Of a DNA stretch of 64,000 bases, positions 8,785-19,009 are shown piece by piece. Origin of the DNA: Massilia sp. PDC64 (GTDB lineage: Bacteria > Pseudomonadota > Gammaproteobacteria > Burkholderiales > Burkholderiaceae_D); NCBI RefSeq assembly GCF_900101265.1, contig NZ_FMZS01000003.1, positions 434,001 to 498,000 on the forward strand, in the 5' to 3' direction. Within the stretch, counting starts at the first letter, position 1. Each line of letters starts with the position of its first letter. The notes under the pieces were generated by a model. The model searched no databases, was not told the DNA's origin, and was given only the letters and a program-made list of their open reading frames with translations. The position numbers and the translations under genes are program-made.

Positions 8785-9246
8785 ATGCGTCTGCTGTCGA
8801 TTGGGGTCATGTGCATCAGCATGCTGATGCTGGCTATGGCGAGCGCGGCGCGGCCGTCGCCCGACGAGCTGAAAAAACAGGTGGCGGACACCGAGCGTGC
8901 CTTCGCCGCGACGATGAAGGCGCGCGACCACGCCGCGTTCACATCCTTCCTGGCCGACGAGGCCATCTTCTTTTCCGGTTCCACGCCGCTGCGGGGGCGC
9001 GAGACCATCGCGAATGCGTGGCGCAAGTATTACGAAGGCGAACGCGCGCCATTCTCGTGGGAGCCGGAGCAGGTGGAAGTCGTGGATTCCGGCACGCTGG
9101 CCTACAGCGGCGGCCCCGTCTACGACCCGAGCGGCAAGGTGGTGGGGCGCTTCAACTCGATCTGGCGGCTGGAAGCGCCGGGGCGGTGGAAGATCGTGTT
9201 CGACCGGGGCGAGGCGCCGCCTTGCAACTGTGGCAAGAAGGACTAG
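8785..9246 (+). CDS. Secreted SnoaL/DUF4440-type NTF2-like protein
   Basis: A 153-residue protein with a signal peptide (LLSIGVMCISMLMLAMASAA) and an NTF2-like cone fold. The helix LKKQVADTERAFAATMKARD leads to HAAFTSFLADEAIFFSG, then LRGRETIANAWRKYYEG and closing strands ending in WKIVFDRG. DUF4440 proteins bind small ligands or act as isomerase-like or accessory proteins; no function can be assigned. I chose ATG 8785 because AAAAGGGGGG precedes it and the signal peptide begins there, rather than an upstream in-frame start at 8695. The tail has a Cys pair (CNCGKKD), which could hold a metal or a disulphide. Confidence 0.8.
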   Translation: MRLLSIGVMCISMLMLAMASAARPSPDELKKQVADTERAFAATMKARDHAAFTSFLADEAIFFSGSTPLRGRETIANAWRKYYEGERAPFSWEPEQVEVVDSGTLAYSGGPVYDPSGKVVGRFNSIWRLEAPGRWKIVFDRGEAPPCNCGKKD

Positions 9247-9286
9247 CCGCTCCCGCTCAACATCGTGACTGCTTGCCTGGACCGAA

Positions 9287-9315
9287 TTGACACTCTCCAG
9301 GCCGTTCCAGATACT
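9287..9315 (+). promoter_or_regulatory. Predicted sigma70 promoter of the rhamnogalacturonan lyase
   Basis: A consensus TTGACA (9287-9292), a 17-base spacer and GATACT (9310-9315) lie 33 bases before the lyase ATG. GGAG stands 4 bases before that ATG. Confidence 0.6.
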
Positions 9316-9348
9316 CGAACGCCCAACAACGACGAGTAGGCTGGAGAC

Positions 9349-11187
9349 ATGATACCGATCCGAACCGTTGCACCGATAGGACTGCTGGCGCTCGCCCTCA
9401 CGCAGTCCGCTATCGCCGCCCAGGGCAAACAGGTCGAAAAACTCGACCGCGGCGTCGTCGCCGTCGCCACCGGCAGCGGCGTCTTCGTCAGCTGGCGCGT
9501 GCTGGGCGTCGACGACCCCGCCACGCGCTTCAACCTTTACCGCGACGGCGTCCGCCTGAACGGCGCCCCGCTCGATGCGAGCAATTTCACGGATGCGAGC
9601 GGCACGCCGGCCGCCCGCTACACCGTGCGGGCGATCGTCGACGGGCACGAAAAGAAGGACGAGGCAGCGGGGGCCACGTGGCGCCAGCCGGTGCTGCGCA
9701 TCCCCGTGCAGCGGCCCGCGGGCGGCGTGACGCCGAAGGGCGAGGCCTACACGTACGACCTCAACGACGGTACGCCGGCCGACCTCGACGGCGACGGGCA
9801 GTACGAGCTGATCGTCAAGTGGCAGCCCACCAATGCGAAGGACAATTCGCAGTCGGGCTACACGGGCAACACCTATGTCGACGCCTATAAACTCGACGGC
9901 ACGCTGCTGTGGCGCATCGACCTGGGCCGCAACATCCGCGCCGGCGCCCATTACACGACGATCGTGGCCTACGACTTCGACGGCAACGGCAAGGCCGAAG
10001 TGATGATGAAGACGGCGGACGGCACCGTGGACGGCCAGGGCAAGGTGATCGGCGACGCCGGTGCGGACTACCGCAACGCCAACGGCTACATCCTGTCCGG
10101 CCCCGAATACCTGACCGTGTTCGACGGGCGCACCGGCCGCGCGCTGGCGACCACCGACTACCTGCCGGCACGCGGCTCGGTGGCGGCCTGGGGCGACAAC
10201 TACGGCAACCGCGTCGACCGCTTCCTGGGCGGCGTCGCCTACCTGGACGGCCGCCGGCCGAGCGCCGTCTTCTCGCGCGGCTATTACACCCGCGCCGTGG
10301 TCGCTGCCTGGGATTACCGCGACGGCGTGCTGTCCAGCCGCTGGGTGTTCGACACGGACAAGGAAGGCAGCGCCGTCCGCGGCCAGGGCTCGCACTGGTT
10401 CGCCGTGGCGGACGTCGACGGCGACGGCCGCGACGACATCGTCTACGGCGCGGCCGCGATCGGCAGCGACGGGCATATGTTGTACAGCACGGGCCTGTGC
10501 CATGGCGATGCGCTGCACGTCGGCAAACTGGACCCGACCCGCGCCGGCCTGCAGGCGTACATGGTGCACGAGACGCCGTCCTGCTACGGCGCGACCGGCT
10601 CCGAGATGCACGACGCGGCCACGGGCCGGATCCTGTGGGGCGTCAGCGGCAGCGGGGCCGACGTGGGCCGCGGCGTGTGCGCGGACATCGATCCGAATTA
10701 CCTGGGCGAGGAATGCTGGGCGTCGCGGGGCGGGCTGATGGCGGCGAACGGCCACCAGATTTCCGCGGCACGTCCCGGGAACATGAATTTCGCCAGCTGG
10801 TGGGATGGCGACCTGGGCCGCGAACTGCTCGACGGCACCGTCATCAACAAGTGGCAGCCGGCGACGTCCACCGTGGTCCGCCTGCTCGACGGCGGGGCTT
10901 ACGGTGCGGCGTCGAACAACGGCACCAAGGCGACGCCGGTGCTGTCGGCCGACATCCTGGGCGACTGGCGCGAGGAAGTCGTGTGGCGCACGGCCGACAA
11001 CACGGCGCTGCTCGTGTTCACGACGACGGCGCCCACCACCGCGCGCATCCCGACCCTGATGCACGATCCGCAGTACCGGGCGCAGGTGGCGGCACAGAAT
11101 GCGGGCTACAACCAGCCGCCGCATCCCAGCTTTTATCTCGGTGACGGAATGGGGGCGGTGACGCAGGCGCCGATCTTTACGCGCTGA
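9349..11187 (+). CDS. Rhamnogalacturonan lyase, polysaccharide lyase family 11
   Basis: A 612-residue secreted enzyme of the YesW/YesX type that cleaves the rhamnose-galacturonate backbone of pectin by beta-elimination. The signal peptide ends near QSAIAA. A fibronectin-like N-terminal segment (VEKLDRGVVAVATGSGVFVSWR, read in part as GVFVSWRVLG) precedes an eight-bladed propeller with repeated Ca-binding DxDGDG loops: ADLDGDGQYELIVKW, YDFDGNGKAEVMMKTADGT and ADVDGDGRDDIVYGA. Length and layout fit complete PL11. It is transcribed alone from a good promoter and ends 6 bases before the convergent recJ. No pectin-utilisation genes surround it. Confidence 0.93.
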   Translation: MIPIRTVAPIGLLALALTQSAIAAQGKQVEKLDRGVVAVATGSGVFVSWRVLGVDDPATRFNLYRDGVRLNGAPLDASNFTDASGTPAARYTVRAIVDGHEKKDEAAGATWRQPVLRIPVQRPAGGVTPKGEAYTYDLNDGTPADLDGDGQYELIVKWQPTNAKDNSQSGYTGNTYVDAYKLDGTLLWRIDLGRNIRAGAHYTTIVAYDFDGNGKAEVMMKTADGTVDGQGKVIGDAGADYRNANGYILSGPEYLTVFDGRTGRALATTDYLPARGSVAAWGDNYGNRVDRFLGGVAYLDGRRPSAVFSRGYYTRAVVAAWDYRDGVLSSRWVFDTDKEGSAVRGQGSHWFAVADVDGDGRDDIVYGAAAIGSDGHMLYSTGLCHGDALHVGKLDPTRAGLQAYMVHETPSCYGATGSEMHDAATGRILWGVSGSGADVGRGVCADIDPNYLGEECWASRGGLMAANGHQISAARPGNMNFASWWDGDLGRELLDGTVINKWQPATSTVVRLLDGGAYGAASNNGTKATPVLSADILGDWREEVVWRTADNTALLVFTTTAPTTARIPTLMHDPQYRAQVAAQNAGYNQPPHPSFYLGDGMGAVTQAPIFTR

Positions 11188-11193
11188 GCGCGC

Positions 11194-12891
11194 TCAGGCC
11201 GGTTCGGCGTGCTCCACCAACAGCTGCACCTTGGTCACGCCGTTGTACTCGTTCGCATCGAGCCGGAACGCCACGCGCGCCTTGTCGCCGAGGGCGTCCG
11301 TGTGCCCGAACCAGATGGCATCGTAGCGCCGCCCGTTCCGCTCCAGCAGCAGCTTGAGGTGCTTGTCCTTCAGGATGCGCTGGCTGACGACGCGGAACTC
11401 GTCGCAGAACACGGGCGGCGCGAACCCCTGGCCCCACACCTGGCCGTCCAGCAGTTCGATGAATTGCGTGCTGTAGAAATCGTCTTCCAGCGGCCCGTCC
11501 GTCTCGACGACGCGCTCCAGCTGCGCCTCCGTCAGCCACGCGCGGCCGACGGCTTCGAAGGCCTGCGCGAACGTGTCGAAATGGTCGCCGCGGATCGACA
11601 GTCCAGCCGCCATCGAGTGCCCGCCGAACTTGTCGATCAGGCCCGGCACCTTTTTCGACACGAGGTCCAGCGCGTCGCGCAGGTGGAAGCCGGGGATCGA
11701 GCGGCCGGAACCCTTGATCCAGCCGTCGCCCGCGGGCGCGAACGTGATCGTCGGGCGGTAGAATTTTTCCTTCAGGCGCGACGCGACGATGCCGATCACG
11801 CCCTGGTGCCAGCCGTCGTCGAACACGGCGATGGTGCTGGCATCGGCCGGATTGAAATCGTCCAGGTGCAGCAGGGCGGTGCCCTGCATGTCAGCCTCGA
11901 TCTCGCGCCGTTTCAGGTTGATTTCGTTCAGCTGCTGCGCGATGGCCCATGCGCGGCCCTCGTCGTCCGTGATCAGGCATTCGATCCCGAGCGACATGTC
12001 TTCCAGGCGGCCGGCGGCGTTCAGGCGGGGGCCGAGGGCGAAGCCGAGGTCGAACGGCGACGCGCAGCGCGCTTCGCGGCCCGCCACGCGGAACAGCGCC
12101 GCGACACCCGCGTGCATGCGGCCCGCGCGCATCCGTTTCAAGCCCTGCGCGACGAGGATGCGGTTGTTCGTATCCAGTTTCACCACGTCCGCGACCGTGC
12201 CCAGCGCGACGAGGTCGAGCAGGTTGTCGAGCTTGGGCTGCGTCTGCGCGTCGAACACGCCCCGTTTGCGCAATTCCGCGCGCAGCGCCAGCAGCACGTA
12301 GAACACGACGCCCACGCCGGCCAGGTGCTTGCTGGGGAAGCCGCATTCCGGCTGGTTCGGATTGACGATCACGCGCGCATCCGGCAGCGCGTCGCCCGGC
12401 AGGTGGTGGTCGGTGACGACGACGTCGATCCCGCGCCGTTTGGCCGCTTCGACCCCGTCGATGCTGGCGATGCCGTTGTCGACCGTGATGATGATGTCGG
12501 GGTTCTTTTCGCGCGCGGTCAGCTCGACGATTTCCGGCGTCAGGCCGTAGCCGTATTCGAAGCGGTTCGGCACGATGTAGTCGACGCGCGCGCCCATCGC
12601 CGTGAGGCCGCGGATCGCGGTGGCGCACGCGGTCGCGCCGTCGCAGTCGTAGTCGGCCACGATGGTCATCTTCTTGCCGGCCGCGATGGCGTCGGCGAGG
12701 TACACGGCCGCCGCGTCGATCTGGCGCAGCGCGCCGGGCGGGACCAGCGCTTGCAGTTCGACCGCCAGCTCGCGCGGGTCGGAGAGGCCCCGGGCCGCAA
12801 ACACGCGCGCGAGGACGGGGTGGATCCCGCCCTGGCGCAGCATTTCGGATTGGCGTACGGGGCAGGGGCGGATGGTGATGCGGGTCTTCAA
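11194..12891 (-). CDS. recJ: Single-stranded-DNA-specific exonuclease RecJ
   Basis: RecJ degrades single-stranded DNA 5' to 3' in recombination and mismatch repair. The 565-residue protein shows the DHH-phosphoesterase motifs: VADYDCDGATA (about 78-88), ITVDNG (135-140), VVTDHHLPGD (158-167) and, in the DHHA1 domain, FGGHSMAAGL near 420. The C-terminal OB fold follows. The ATG overlaps the end of the RpfE-like gene by 4 bases, so the two are coupled. The recJ-rpfE pair is conserved in beta- and gammaproteobacteria. Confidence 0.97.
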   Translation of the reverse strand: MKTRITIRPCPVRQSEMLRQGGIHPVLARVFAARGLSDPRELAVELQALVPPGALRQIDAAAVYLADAIAAGKKMTIVADYDCDGATACATAIRGLTAMGARVDYIVPNRFEYGYGLTPEIVELTAREKNPDIIITVDNGIASIDGVEAAKRRGIDVVVTDHHLPGDALPDARVIVNPNQPECGFPSKHLAGVGVVFYVLLALRAELRKRGVFDAQTQPKLDNLLDLVALGTVADVVKLDTNNRILVAQGLKRMRAGRMHAGVAALFRVAGREARCASPFDLGFALGPRLNAAGRLEDMSLGIECLITDDEGRAWAIAQQLNEINLKRREIEADMQGTALLHLDDFNPADASTIAVFDDGWHQGVIGIVASRLKEKFYRPTITFAPAGDGWIKGSGRSIPGFHLRDALDLVSKKVPGLIDKFGGHSMAAGLSIRGDHFDTFAQAFEAVGRAWLTEAQLERVVETDGPLEDDFYSTQFIELLDGQVWGQGFAPPVFCDEFRVVSQRILKDKHLKLLLERNGRRYDAIWFGHTDALGDKARVAFRLDANEYNGVTKVQLLVEHAEPA

Positions 12892-13952
12892 AGCAGTCGT
12901 TCCAGGGTCGGGCGGCGCCAGAATTTACGTTGCGCCAGCGGGGTCGTCGTCGTTTCCAGGAGGCCGTCGCGGTGGCTCAGCACGAGGCGCACCTCCTTGA
13001 TGCGGCCGTTTTTCAATGCGGCCAGCAGCGGCGCGAACAGTTCGGCCTCGAGCCGCTGCATCTGTTGCAGCCAGCCGCTCCAGTCGGCCGCGATGCCGGG
13101 TGCCGCCACGTTGCCGCAGGCGAGCAGCCAGTTGTCGTTACCGCCCAGCAGCGTGTCCAGGCCGGCCAGGCTGTCCAGGCGGCGATCCGCCAGTGCCGTG
13201 AGCCAGCCGGGGCTGTCGAACGCGGCCACGCGCGGACGCACGAGCGGCCTGCCGGACACCTTCGCCACCAGTTGCTGGGCGTGCTCGGTCGCCATGCTCG
13301 CATTCCCCCACGGCCAGAACGAGTTGATCGGCAACTGGCCGCGCGCCTCGCGCGCCGCGTTGGCCGGGTCCGTGAACCACGTCACCTGCACGTCGTTCTG
13401 CAGCTTGCGGAACGCCCGCGCCTGCGGACCGGACGGCATCCAGTCCGTCAGGTTCATGTTGACGGCCGCGTCCGGACTCGCCGTGACGATCTCCGTCCAG
13501 TCGTCGGCGCGCATGAACCAGGTGTCGTGCGTGCCCCACGCGAGCGCGTAGCCGGCGTCCTCGAAGCAGGGGCGGGCGCTGTCGAACAGGGCGCGCGCTT
13601 CGTCCTCGCGCAGGTCGAGCTGGCGCATGTCGCCCATCTGCAGGTGCGTGCGCGCGATCTGGATGTGGGTCGGGTTCACGACGAACCACATGCCGTCGTC
13701 CGGATCCAGGCCCACGCCGCGCATCGCGCTCGTCGCGACACCCGGCACGAGCCCGTGCGCGACGCCCAGCGCCCGCGCGATCCAGAGTTCGTGCGGCAGC
13801 ACGCGCGCGTCGGCGTCCAGCGGACGGTATCTCGCGTCTGATATTTTCGACAACAGCGCGGCCAGCGCCGGCGTCTGCAGGGCGCGGGTGAGGTCGGGCG
13901 CGAATTCGGGAGCGGGGAGGGCGAACGGCAGGACGAGCGAAATATGGGCCAT
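12888..13952 (-). CDS. RpfE-like protein (phosphoglycerate-mutase-related family)
   Basis: A 354-residue cytoplasmic protein with no signal peptide or membrane span. Recognisable stretches are WFVVNPTHIQIARTHLQM, NLTDWMPSGPQARAFRKLQN and PINSFWPWGNA. These match the conserved family upstream of recJ in Burkholderiales and xanthomonads, often named RpfE and distantly related to cofactor-independent phosphoglycerate mutases. Its biochemical role is not established. The stop codon overlaps the recJ start by 4 bases. In xanthomonads rpfE, recJ and prfB also lie in one region, which matches this window. The name rests on context and recall, not alignment. Confidence 0.65.
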   Translation of the reverse strand: MAHISLVLPFALPAPEFAPDLTRALQTPALAALLSKISDARYRPLDADARVLPHELWIARALGVAHGLVPGVATSAMRGVGLDPDDGMWFVVNPTHIQIARTHLQMGDMRQLDLREDEARALFDSARPCFEDAGYALAWGTHDTWFMRADDWTEIVTASPDAAVNMNLTDWMPSGPQARAFRKLQNDVQVTWFTDPANAAREARGQLPINSFWPWGNASMATEHAQQLVAKVSGRPLVRPRVAAFDSPGWLTALADRRLDSLAGLDTLLGGNDNWLLACGNVAAPGIAADWSGWLQQMQRLEAELFAPLLAALKNGRIKEVRLVLSHRDGLLETTTTPLAQRKFWRRPTLERLL

Positions 13953-14018
13953 CCCTCTATTTTAGGCGAAATAGGCGGTCGGCGAGCAACGGTTGTTGCT
14001 GGCCGGCCGCCTTCCGGT

Positions 14019-14852
14019 TCAGATGTCCGATCCCGGCCCCGGCGTCGTCACGTCCGGCGTCGTCGTGGGAGCCGTCGTCGAATCGGGCGGCATCCCGGCC
14101 GACCCGCCCGGCGGCAGCATGCCGGGAATGGGCGTCAGCCCGATCGCTTCGTGATACCACCCCTGGACGAGGACCAGGTGCCGGTGCTCGTCCTCCAGCG
14201 CCAGCGTGAAGCCGGCCACGAGGTCATCCTGGTTCGCCTCGCCCGCGAGCGCGATCAGCGTCTCCCAACCGGCCCGGTCGGCCAGTTCGACGGTCAGCAG
14301 GGCATGCAGCGACTGGGCCAGGCTCGTGCGCGGATCGTTCAGCACCTGCACGAGGCCGAGCGACTCGACGCCGGTCACGTCCGCGCTGGGCGTCTGCGCC
14401 GTCGGGTCGCCGCCCAGCGATTCGATCGCGTCCTTCAGCCGCAGGAAGTGGCGGGCTTCGTCGCGGCGGATGTCGGCGACGTGGTCGCGCGTCATGCCGG
14501 CCGGGCCGCCCTGCATGACGTCGCATTTCGCCAGCAGCGCATCGTAAAGACGGGTGCCCGTGCGTTCGAACGCCAGCCGCTCGCCCAGCTTGTCGAGCAG
14601 GATCTGCGGCCGGTCGCCCTTGAGCATGTGCATGCCCATGCTGACGGCGCCCGCCACCGTGCCCGGCATGGGGATGGAGCCGATGTCGCCGGCATCCATG
14701 ATGCAGGCTTCGCGCGCGTCCAGCAGGGCGCGCTCGTCGCCCGGGGCGCCGCGGATCGGCGCGTTGTCGCTGCCTTGCATGGCCGCCGTGTCGATGGGCG
14801 ACATCTGTATGCCCGTCCGGTTCATGCCCAGGTGTTCGGTTTGCTGTGCCAT
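14019..14852 (-). CDS. Ferritin-like domain protein, smaller of a pair
   Basis: A 277-residue protein that appears to be a ferritin-like four-helix bundle. Glu/His patterns suited to a diiron site occur in successive helices: AFERTGTRLYDALL, RRDEARHFLRLKDAIESLGG, LLTVELADRAGWETL and LALEDEHRHLVLVQGW. The C-terminal 40 residues are a Pro/Thr/Gly-rich tail (STTAPTTTPDVTTPGPGSDI), probably disordered. Start ATG 14852 follows GGAGG. It lies 17 bases after the stop of the larger ferritin-like gene and is its operon partner. No oxidase or storage function can be assigned from sequence alone. Confidence 0.65.
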   Translation of the reverse strand: MAQQTEHLGMNRTGIQMSPIDTAAMQGSDNAPIRGAPGDERALLDAREACIMDAGDIGSIPMPGTVAGAVSMGMHMLKGDRPQILLDKLGERLAFERTGTRLYDALLAKCDVMQGGPAGMTRDHVADIRRDEARHFLRLKDAIESLGGDPTAQTPSADVTGVESLGLVQVLNDPRTSLAQSLHALLTVELADRAGWETLIALAGEANQDDLVAGFTLALEDEHRHLVLVQGWYHEAIGLTPIPGMLPPGGSAGMPPDSTTAPTTTPDVTTPGPGSDI

Positions 14853-14869
14853 GGTGCCTCCGTTGCGGT

Positions 14870-16090
14870 TCAGGGCGTGACGACGCCGCCCTGGTTGGCG
14901 GGCATCGTGTTGACGATCGCCGTCGTCCCGGCCGCGCCGTGGCTGACCAGTTCCGTGCCCGGCGTCCAGACATAGCCGGCCGCCACCGCCTCGCTGGGCG
15001 AGCCGTCGCTGTTCATTTGCCGGCGATAGTCGATGCTGGCCTGGTCCTCCTGCGCCTTCGGGACGAATTGCGTACCCAGCGCGCGCAGGTCGACCTCGGC
15101 AGCGAGCACCTGCCGCACATAGTCGCGCTGGCTGCGGAACGGGATGGGGCCCGCGAAATCGCCCACGATCTCGGCCGGATCGCGCCGCTCGTAGCGCCGG
15201 AAGGCGTCGGCGGCCATGTGGAAGTGGCCCAGCTCGTAGTCGAGGCACCGCTCCCAGATGGCCTTGACGTGGTGGTTCGTCTCCGTCTCCACGCAGCTGT
15301 AATAGGTGTAGCACTCGTTCGCCTCGTGCAGCATCCACTGCTCGACCCAGGTCTCCGTCGGGTCCAGCAGCGATTCGTACTGGGTCACGTGCTGTTCCTC
15401 CACCGAGGCGATCTCCGCATACAGCTGGCGCGCCACCGGGTCGGCGAACGTCGGCCCCACGTTCATGTAATAGTCGTGGGTCTGCGCCTCGGCCGCCGTG
15501 ATCGTCAGCGCGTGCAGCTTGCTGAGCATCGTCGCCATGCTGCGGTCGTACGGGATGCGCACGTCGTCGCGGGGAGCGCGGTGGTGTTCGGACGTGGGGC
15601 GGCCGGGGAGGATGTCCGTATAGCTCTGCAGGATATTGTTCGCATCCTTGCCCTCCACGCGGTCGAGCAGCGCCGCGTAGCGGTACAGGTGGTCGAAATC
15701 TTCCAGCAGGCCGAAGCGGTAGACCTGGGACAGGTAGTCGTCCGGCTCGGCCCGGGCCACGCTCGCCGTCAGCTCGATCGCGAGCTGTTCGTAGGCGATG
15801 GTCGTCTCGAGCGGCGAATGATCGGGCGACAGCAGCCAGTTGACCATCGTGGCCTGGTGCTGCTCGACCCGCCTGACGTCGGCCAGCGGCTGGCGCAGCG
15901 CCAGGTTGCAGCGCGCGGCCATGTGCGAGAAGCGCAGGGCCTCGAGCTCGATGCCGTTCATGAGGATGACGCGCATGCGGGTAAAGGCATCGTCGTCCAG
16001 CTTGCTGATCGGCTTGCGCACCATGTCGCGCCACGTGGTGTGCTGCCGGTCGAGCGGCGTGCCCTTGGAATCGAAGACGGAAAAAGCCAT
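14870..16090 (-). CDS. Ferritin-like protein, larger of a pair
   Basis: A 406-residue helical protein with repeated Glu/His helices: NGIELEALRFSHMAARC, AYEQLAIELTAS, ALTITAAEAQTHDYYM, AEIASVEEQHVTQYES and CLDYELGHFHMAADAFRRYE. The spacing suits one or two ferritin-like carboxylate bundles able to bind iron. The C-terminal 50 residues are low-complexity. Two cysteines occur in NECYTYYSCVETE. It is the first gene of a two-gene minus-strand unit, divergent from lolC. I do not recognise a named family. An iron-binding or oxidative-stress role is inference. Confidence 0.6.
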   Translation of the reverse strand: MAFSVFDSKGTPLDRQHTTWRDMVRKPISKLDDDAFTRMRVILMNGIELEALRFSHMAARCNLALRQPLADVRRVEQHQATMVNWLLSPDHSPLETTIAYEQLAIELTASVARAEPDDYLSQVYRFGLLEDFDHLYRYAALLDRVEGKDANNILQSYTDILPGRPTSEHHRAPRDDVRIPYDRSMATMLSKLHALTITAAEAQTHDYYMNVGPTFADPVARQLYAEIASVEEQHVTQYESLLDPTETWVEQWMLHEANECYTYYSCVETETNHHVKAIWERCLDYELGHFHMAADAFRRYERRDPAEIVGDFAGPIPFRSQRDYVRQVLAAEVDLRALGTQFVPKAQEDQASIDYRRQMNSDGSPSEAVAAGYVWTPGTELVSHGAAGTTAIVNTMPANQGGVVTP

Positions 16091-16250
16091 GGTCGACCTC
16101 CTGTCTGCGTTCGATTGGCGCGCCGCCTGCGAGTTCCGGCCATTTTATGGTGTGTGCAAGATAGAAAAAGTACTTCCAATTGTGACAACGCCCCACACGG
16201 ATGAGCGTTGTGTGGCAAACTGCGGGACCAAAGCATTTACCCTGGAGCCC

Positions 16251-17508
16251 ATGAGCCTCATCCACAAACTGCCGTACGAATGGCTGGTCGGTTTGCGCTA
16301 CACGCGCGCCGGCAAGCGCAGCAGCCGCAACAGCTTCATTTCCTTCATTTCGCTGATCTCCGTGTCCGGCATCGCCCTCGGGGTGGCTGCCCTGATCGTC
16401 GTGCTCTCGGTGATGAACGGGTTCCAGAAAGAGGTCACGGACCGCATGCTGTCCGTGCTCGCCCACATCGAGGTGTTCGACGCGAGCGGCTCCATGCCGA
16501 ACTGGCGCAAGGCCGAGCAGGAAGCGTTCCGCAACCCGGCCGTGCGCGGCGCCGCGCCGTTCGTCGAGACGCAGGGCCTGCTCGTGCGCGAAGACACGAT
16601 GAAGCCGGCCGTCATCCGCGGCATCCTGCCGTCGGAAGAGCACAAGGTATCGGACGTCGCGAAGCAGATCCGCCAGGGCAGCATCGACAGCCTCAGGTCC
16701 GGCGAGTACAACATCGTGCTGGGCTACGCGCTGGCACGCTCGCTCGGCGTGGGCATCGGCGACAAGGTCAACATGCTGCTGGCCCAGGGCCAGACGACGC
16801 CGGCCGGCATGGTGCCGCGCTCGCGCGTCTTTACGGTGAGCGGCATCTTCGAGGCCGGCCACTACGAATTCGATTCGGCGCTTGCCTTCATCAACATCGA
16901 GGACGCGCAGCGCATGGTGCGGACCGACGCCCCGAACGGCCTGCGCCTGCGCATCGCCGACATGCACCAGGCCCCGTTCGTCGCACAGGAACTCAAGCGC
17001 AGCATGTCGGGCGAGCTGATCATGCGCGACTGGTCGCAGCTGAACGCCAATTGGTTCGCCGCCGTGCAGACGGAAAAGCGCATGATGTTCATTATCCTGA
17101 CCCTCATCATCGCCGTGGCCGCGTTCAACCTCGTCTCCACGCTCGTCATGACGGTGACGGACAAGCAGCCCGACATCGCTATCCTCCGCACCCTCGGCGC
17201 ATCGCCGCGCTCGATCACGAAGATCTTCATGATCCAGGGCGCGCTCGTCGGCATCATGGGCACGGCGGCCGGCGTGGGCCTCGGCGTGCTGGTGGCGCTG
17301 AACATCGACGTCATCGTCCCGTTCATCGAACGCCTGCTGGGCGTGCAATTCCTGTCCAAGGATATTTACCTGATCAGCGAAATCCCGTCCGACCTGCGCT
17401 GGCCGGACGTTTTCAAGATCGGCGGCGTCTCGGTGCTGCTGGCCTTCGTCGCGACCATTTATCCGAGCTGGTCCGCGTCGCGCGTGAAACCGGCGGAGGC
17501 CCTGCGTT

Positions 17509-17516
<8 letters not shown>
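16251..17516 (+). CDS. lolC: Lipoprotein-releasing ABC transporter permease LolC/E
   Basis: A 421-residue inner-membrane subunit of LolCDE, which extracts lipoproteins from the inner membrane and hands them to LolA. The N-terminal amphipathic segment leads into TM1 ([20 protein letters not shown]). A large periplasmic loop (about 50-270) follows, then three TM helices with the FtsX/MacB signature ([52 protein letters not shown]). It ends [16 protein letters not shown], typical of LolC. I chose ATG 16251, preceded by CTGGAG. Its end overlaps lolD by 8 bases. Confidence 0.95.
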
Positions 17517-18204
<688 letters not shown>

Positions 18205-18208
18205 GTCC

Positions 18209-19009
18209 ATGTGGATCGACACCCACTGCCACCTCGACGCGCACGAATTCGGCACGGAGTCCGGCGACATCGCCCGGCGTGCCTCGGCGCTCGGGGTCGG
18301 CATGATCGTGATACCCGCCGTCGCACGCGATAATTTCGACGTCGTGCGCAAGCTCGCCGGCAGCCTGCCGAACGCGAGCTACGCACTGGGCATCCACCCG
18401 ATCTACGTGCCGCAGGCCACGGACGACGATCTCGTCGAACTGCGGCGCCAGGTCGAGCAATCGCTGCCGGACCCGCGTTTCGTCGCCATCGGCGAGATCG
18501 GCCTGGACTTCTTCATTCCCATGCTGTGCGAGCCCGCCATGCGCGAGAAGCAGGAACGCTTCCTGCGCGAGCAGCTGCGCATCGCGCGCGACTTCGACCT
18601 GCCGGTGCTGACGCACGTACGCCGTTCGCAGGACCAGGTGCTGAAGCATGTGCGCCAGATCCGGCCCGCGGGCGGCATCGCGCACGCATTCAACGGCAGC
18701 TTCCAGCAGGCGCAGGCATTCATCGACGCGGGCTTCCACCTCGGCTTCGGCGGCGCCATGACGTTTACGCGCGCCCTGCAGATCCGGCGGCTGGCAGCGG
18801 AGCTGCCACTGGAGTCCATCGTACTGGAGACGGATGCGCCGGACATTTCGCCATCCTGGGTGCACCCGGGCCGCAACAGCCCGGAGCAATTGCCCGCGAT
18901 CGGCGCGGCGCTGGCGGACATGCGCGCACTCGATCCGGACGCCGTGCGCGCCGCGACGTACGCGAATGCGCTGGCGACCATGCCGCGCCTGGCCGCGCTG
19001 CTGGGCTGA
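18209..19009 (+). CDS. TatD-family metal-dependent hydrolase
   Basis: A 266-residue TIM-barrel hydrolase of the TatD family, metal-dependent DNases or phosphodiesterases linked to DNA turnover and repair. Metal ligands are visible: IDTHCHLDA (3-11), a catalytic Glu in IGEIGLDFF, His in PVLTHVRRS, and ETDAPD near 210. It follows lolD by 4 bases; lolC-lolD-tatD-comEC is a frequent series in Burkholderiales. In this window the series is interrupted before comEC by the VgrG island and a TonB receptor. Confidence 0.9.
   Translation: MWIDTHCHLDAHEFGTESGDIARRASALGVGMIVIPAVARDNFDVVRKLAGSLPNASYALGIHPIYVPQATDDDLVELRRQVEQSLPDPRFVAIGEIGLDFFIPMLCEPAMREKQERFLREQLRIARDFDLPVLTHVRRSQDQVLKHVRQIRPAGGIAHAFNGSFQQAQAFIDAGFHLGFGGAMTFTRALQIRRLAAELPLESIVLETDAPDISPSWVHPGRNSPEQLPAIGAALADMRALDPDAVRAATYANALATMPRLAALLG

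Noticed and set aside
8662..11124. An 820-codon minus-strand frame opposite the PL11 gene
   Set aside because: It lies antisense to a clear enzyme gene, its translation is Arg/Ala/His-rich noise, and high GC produces such open frames routinely.
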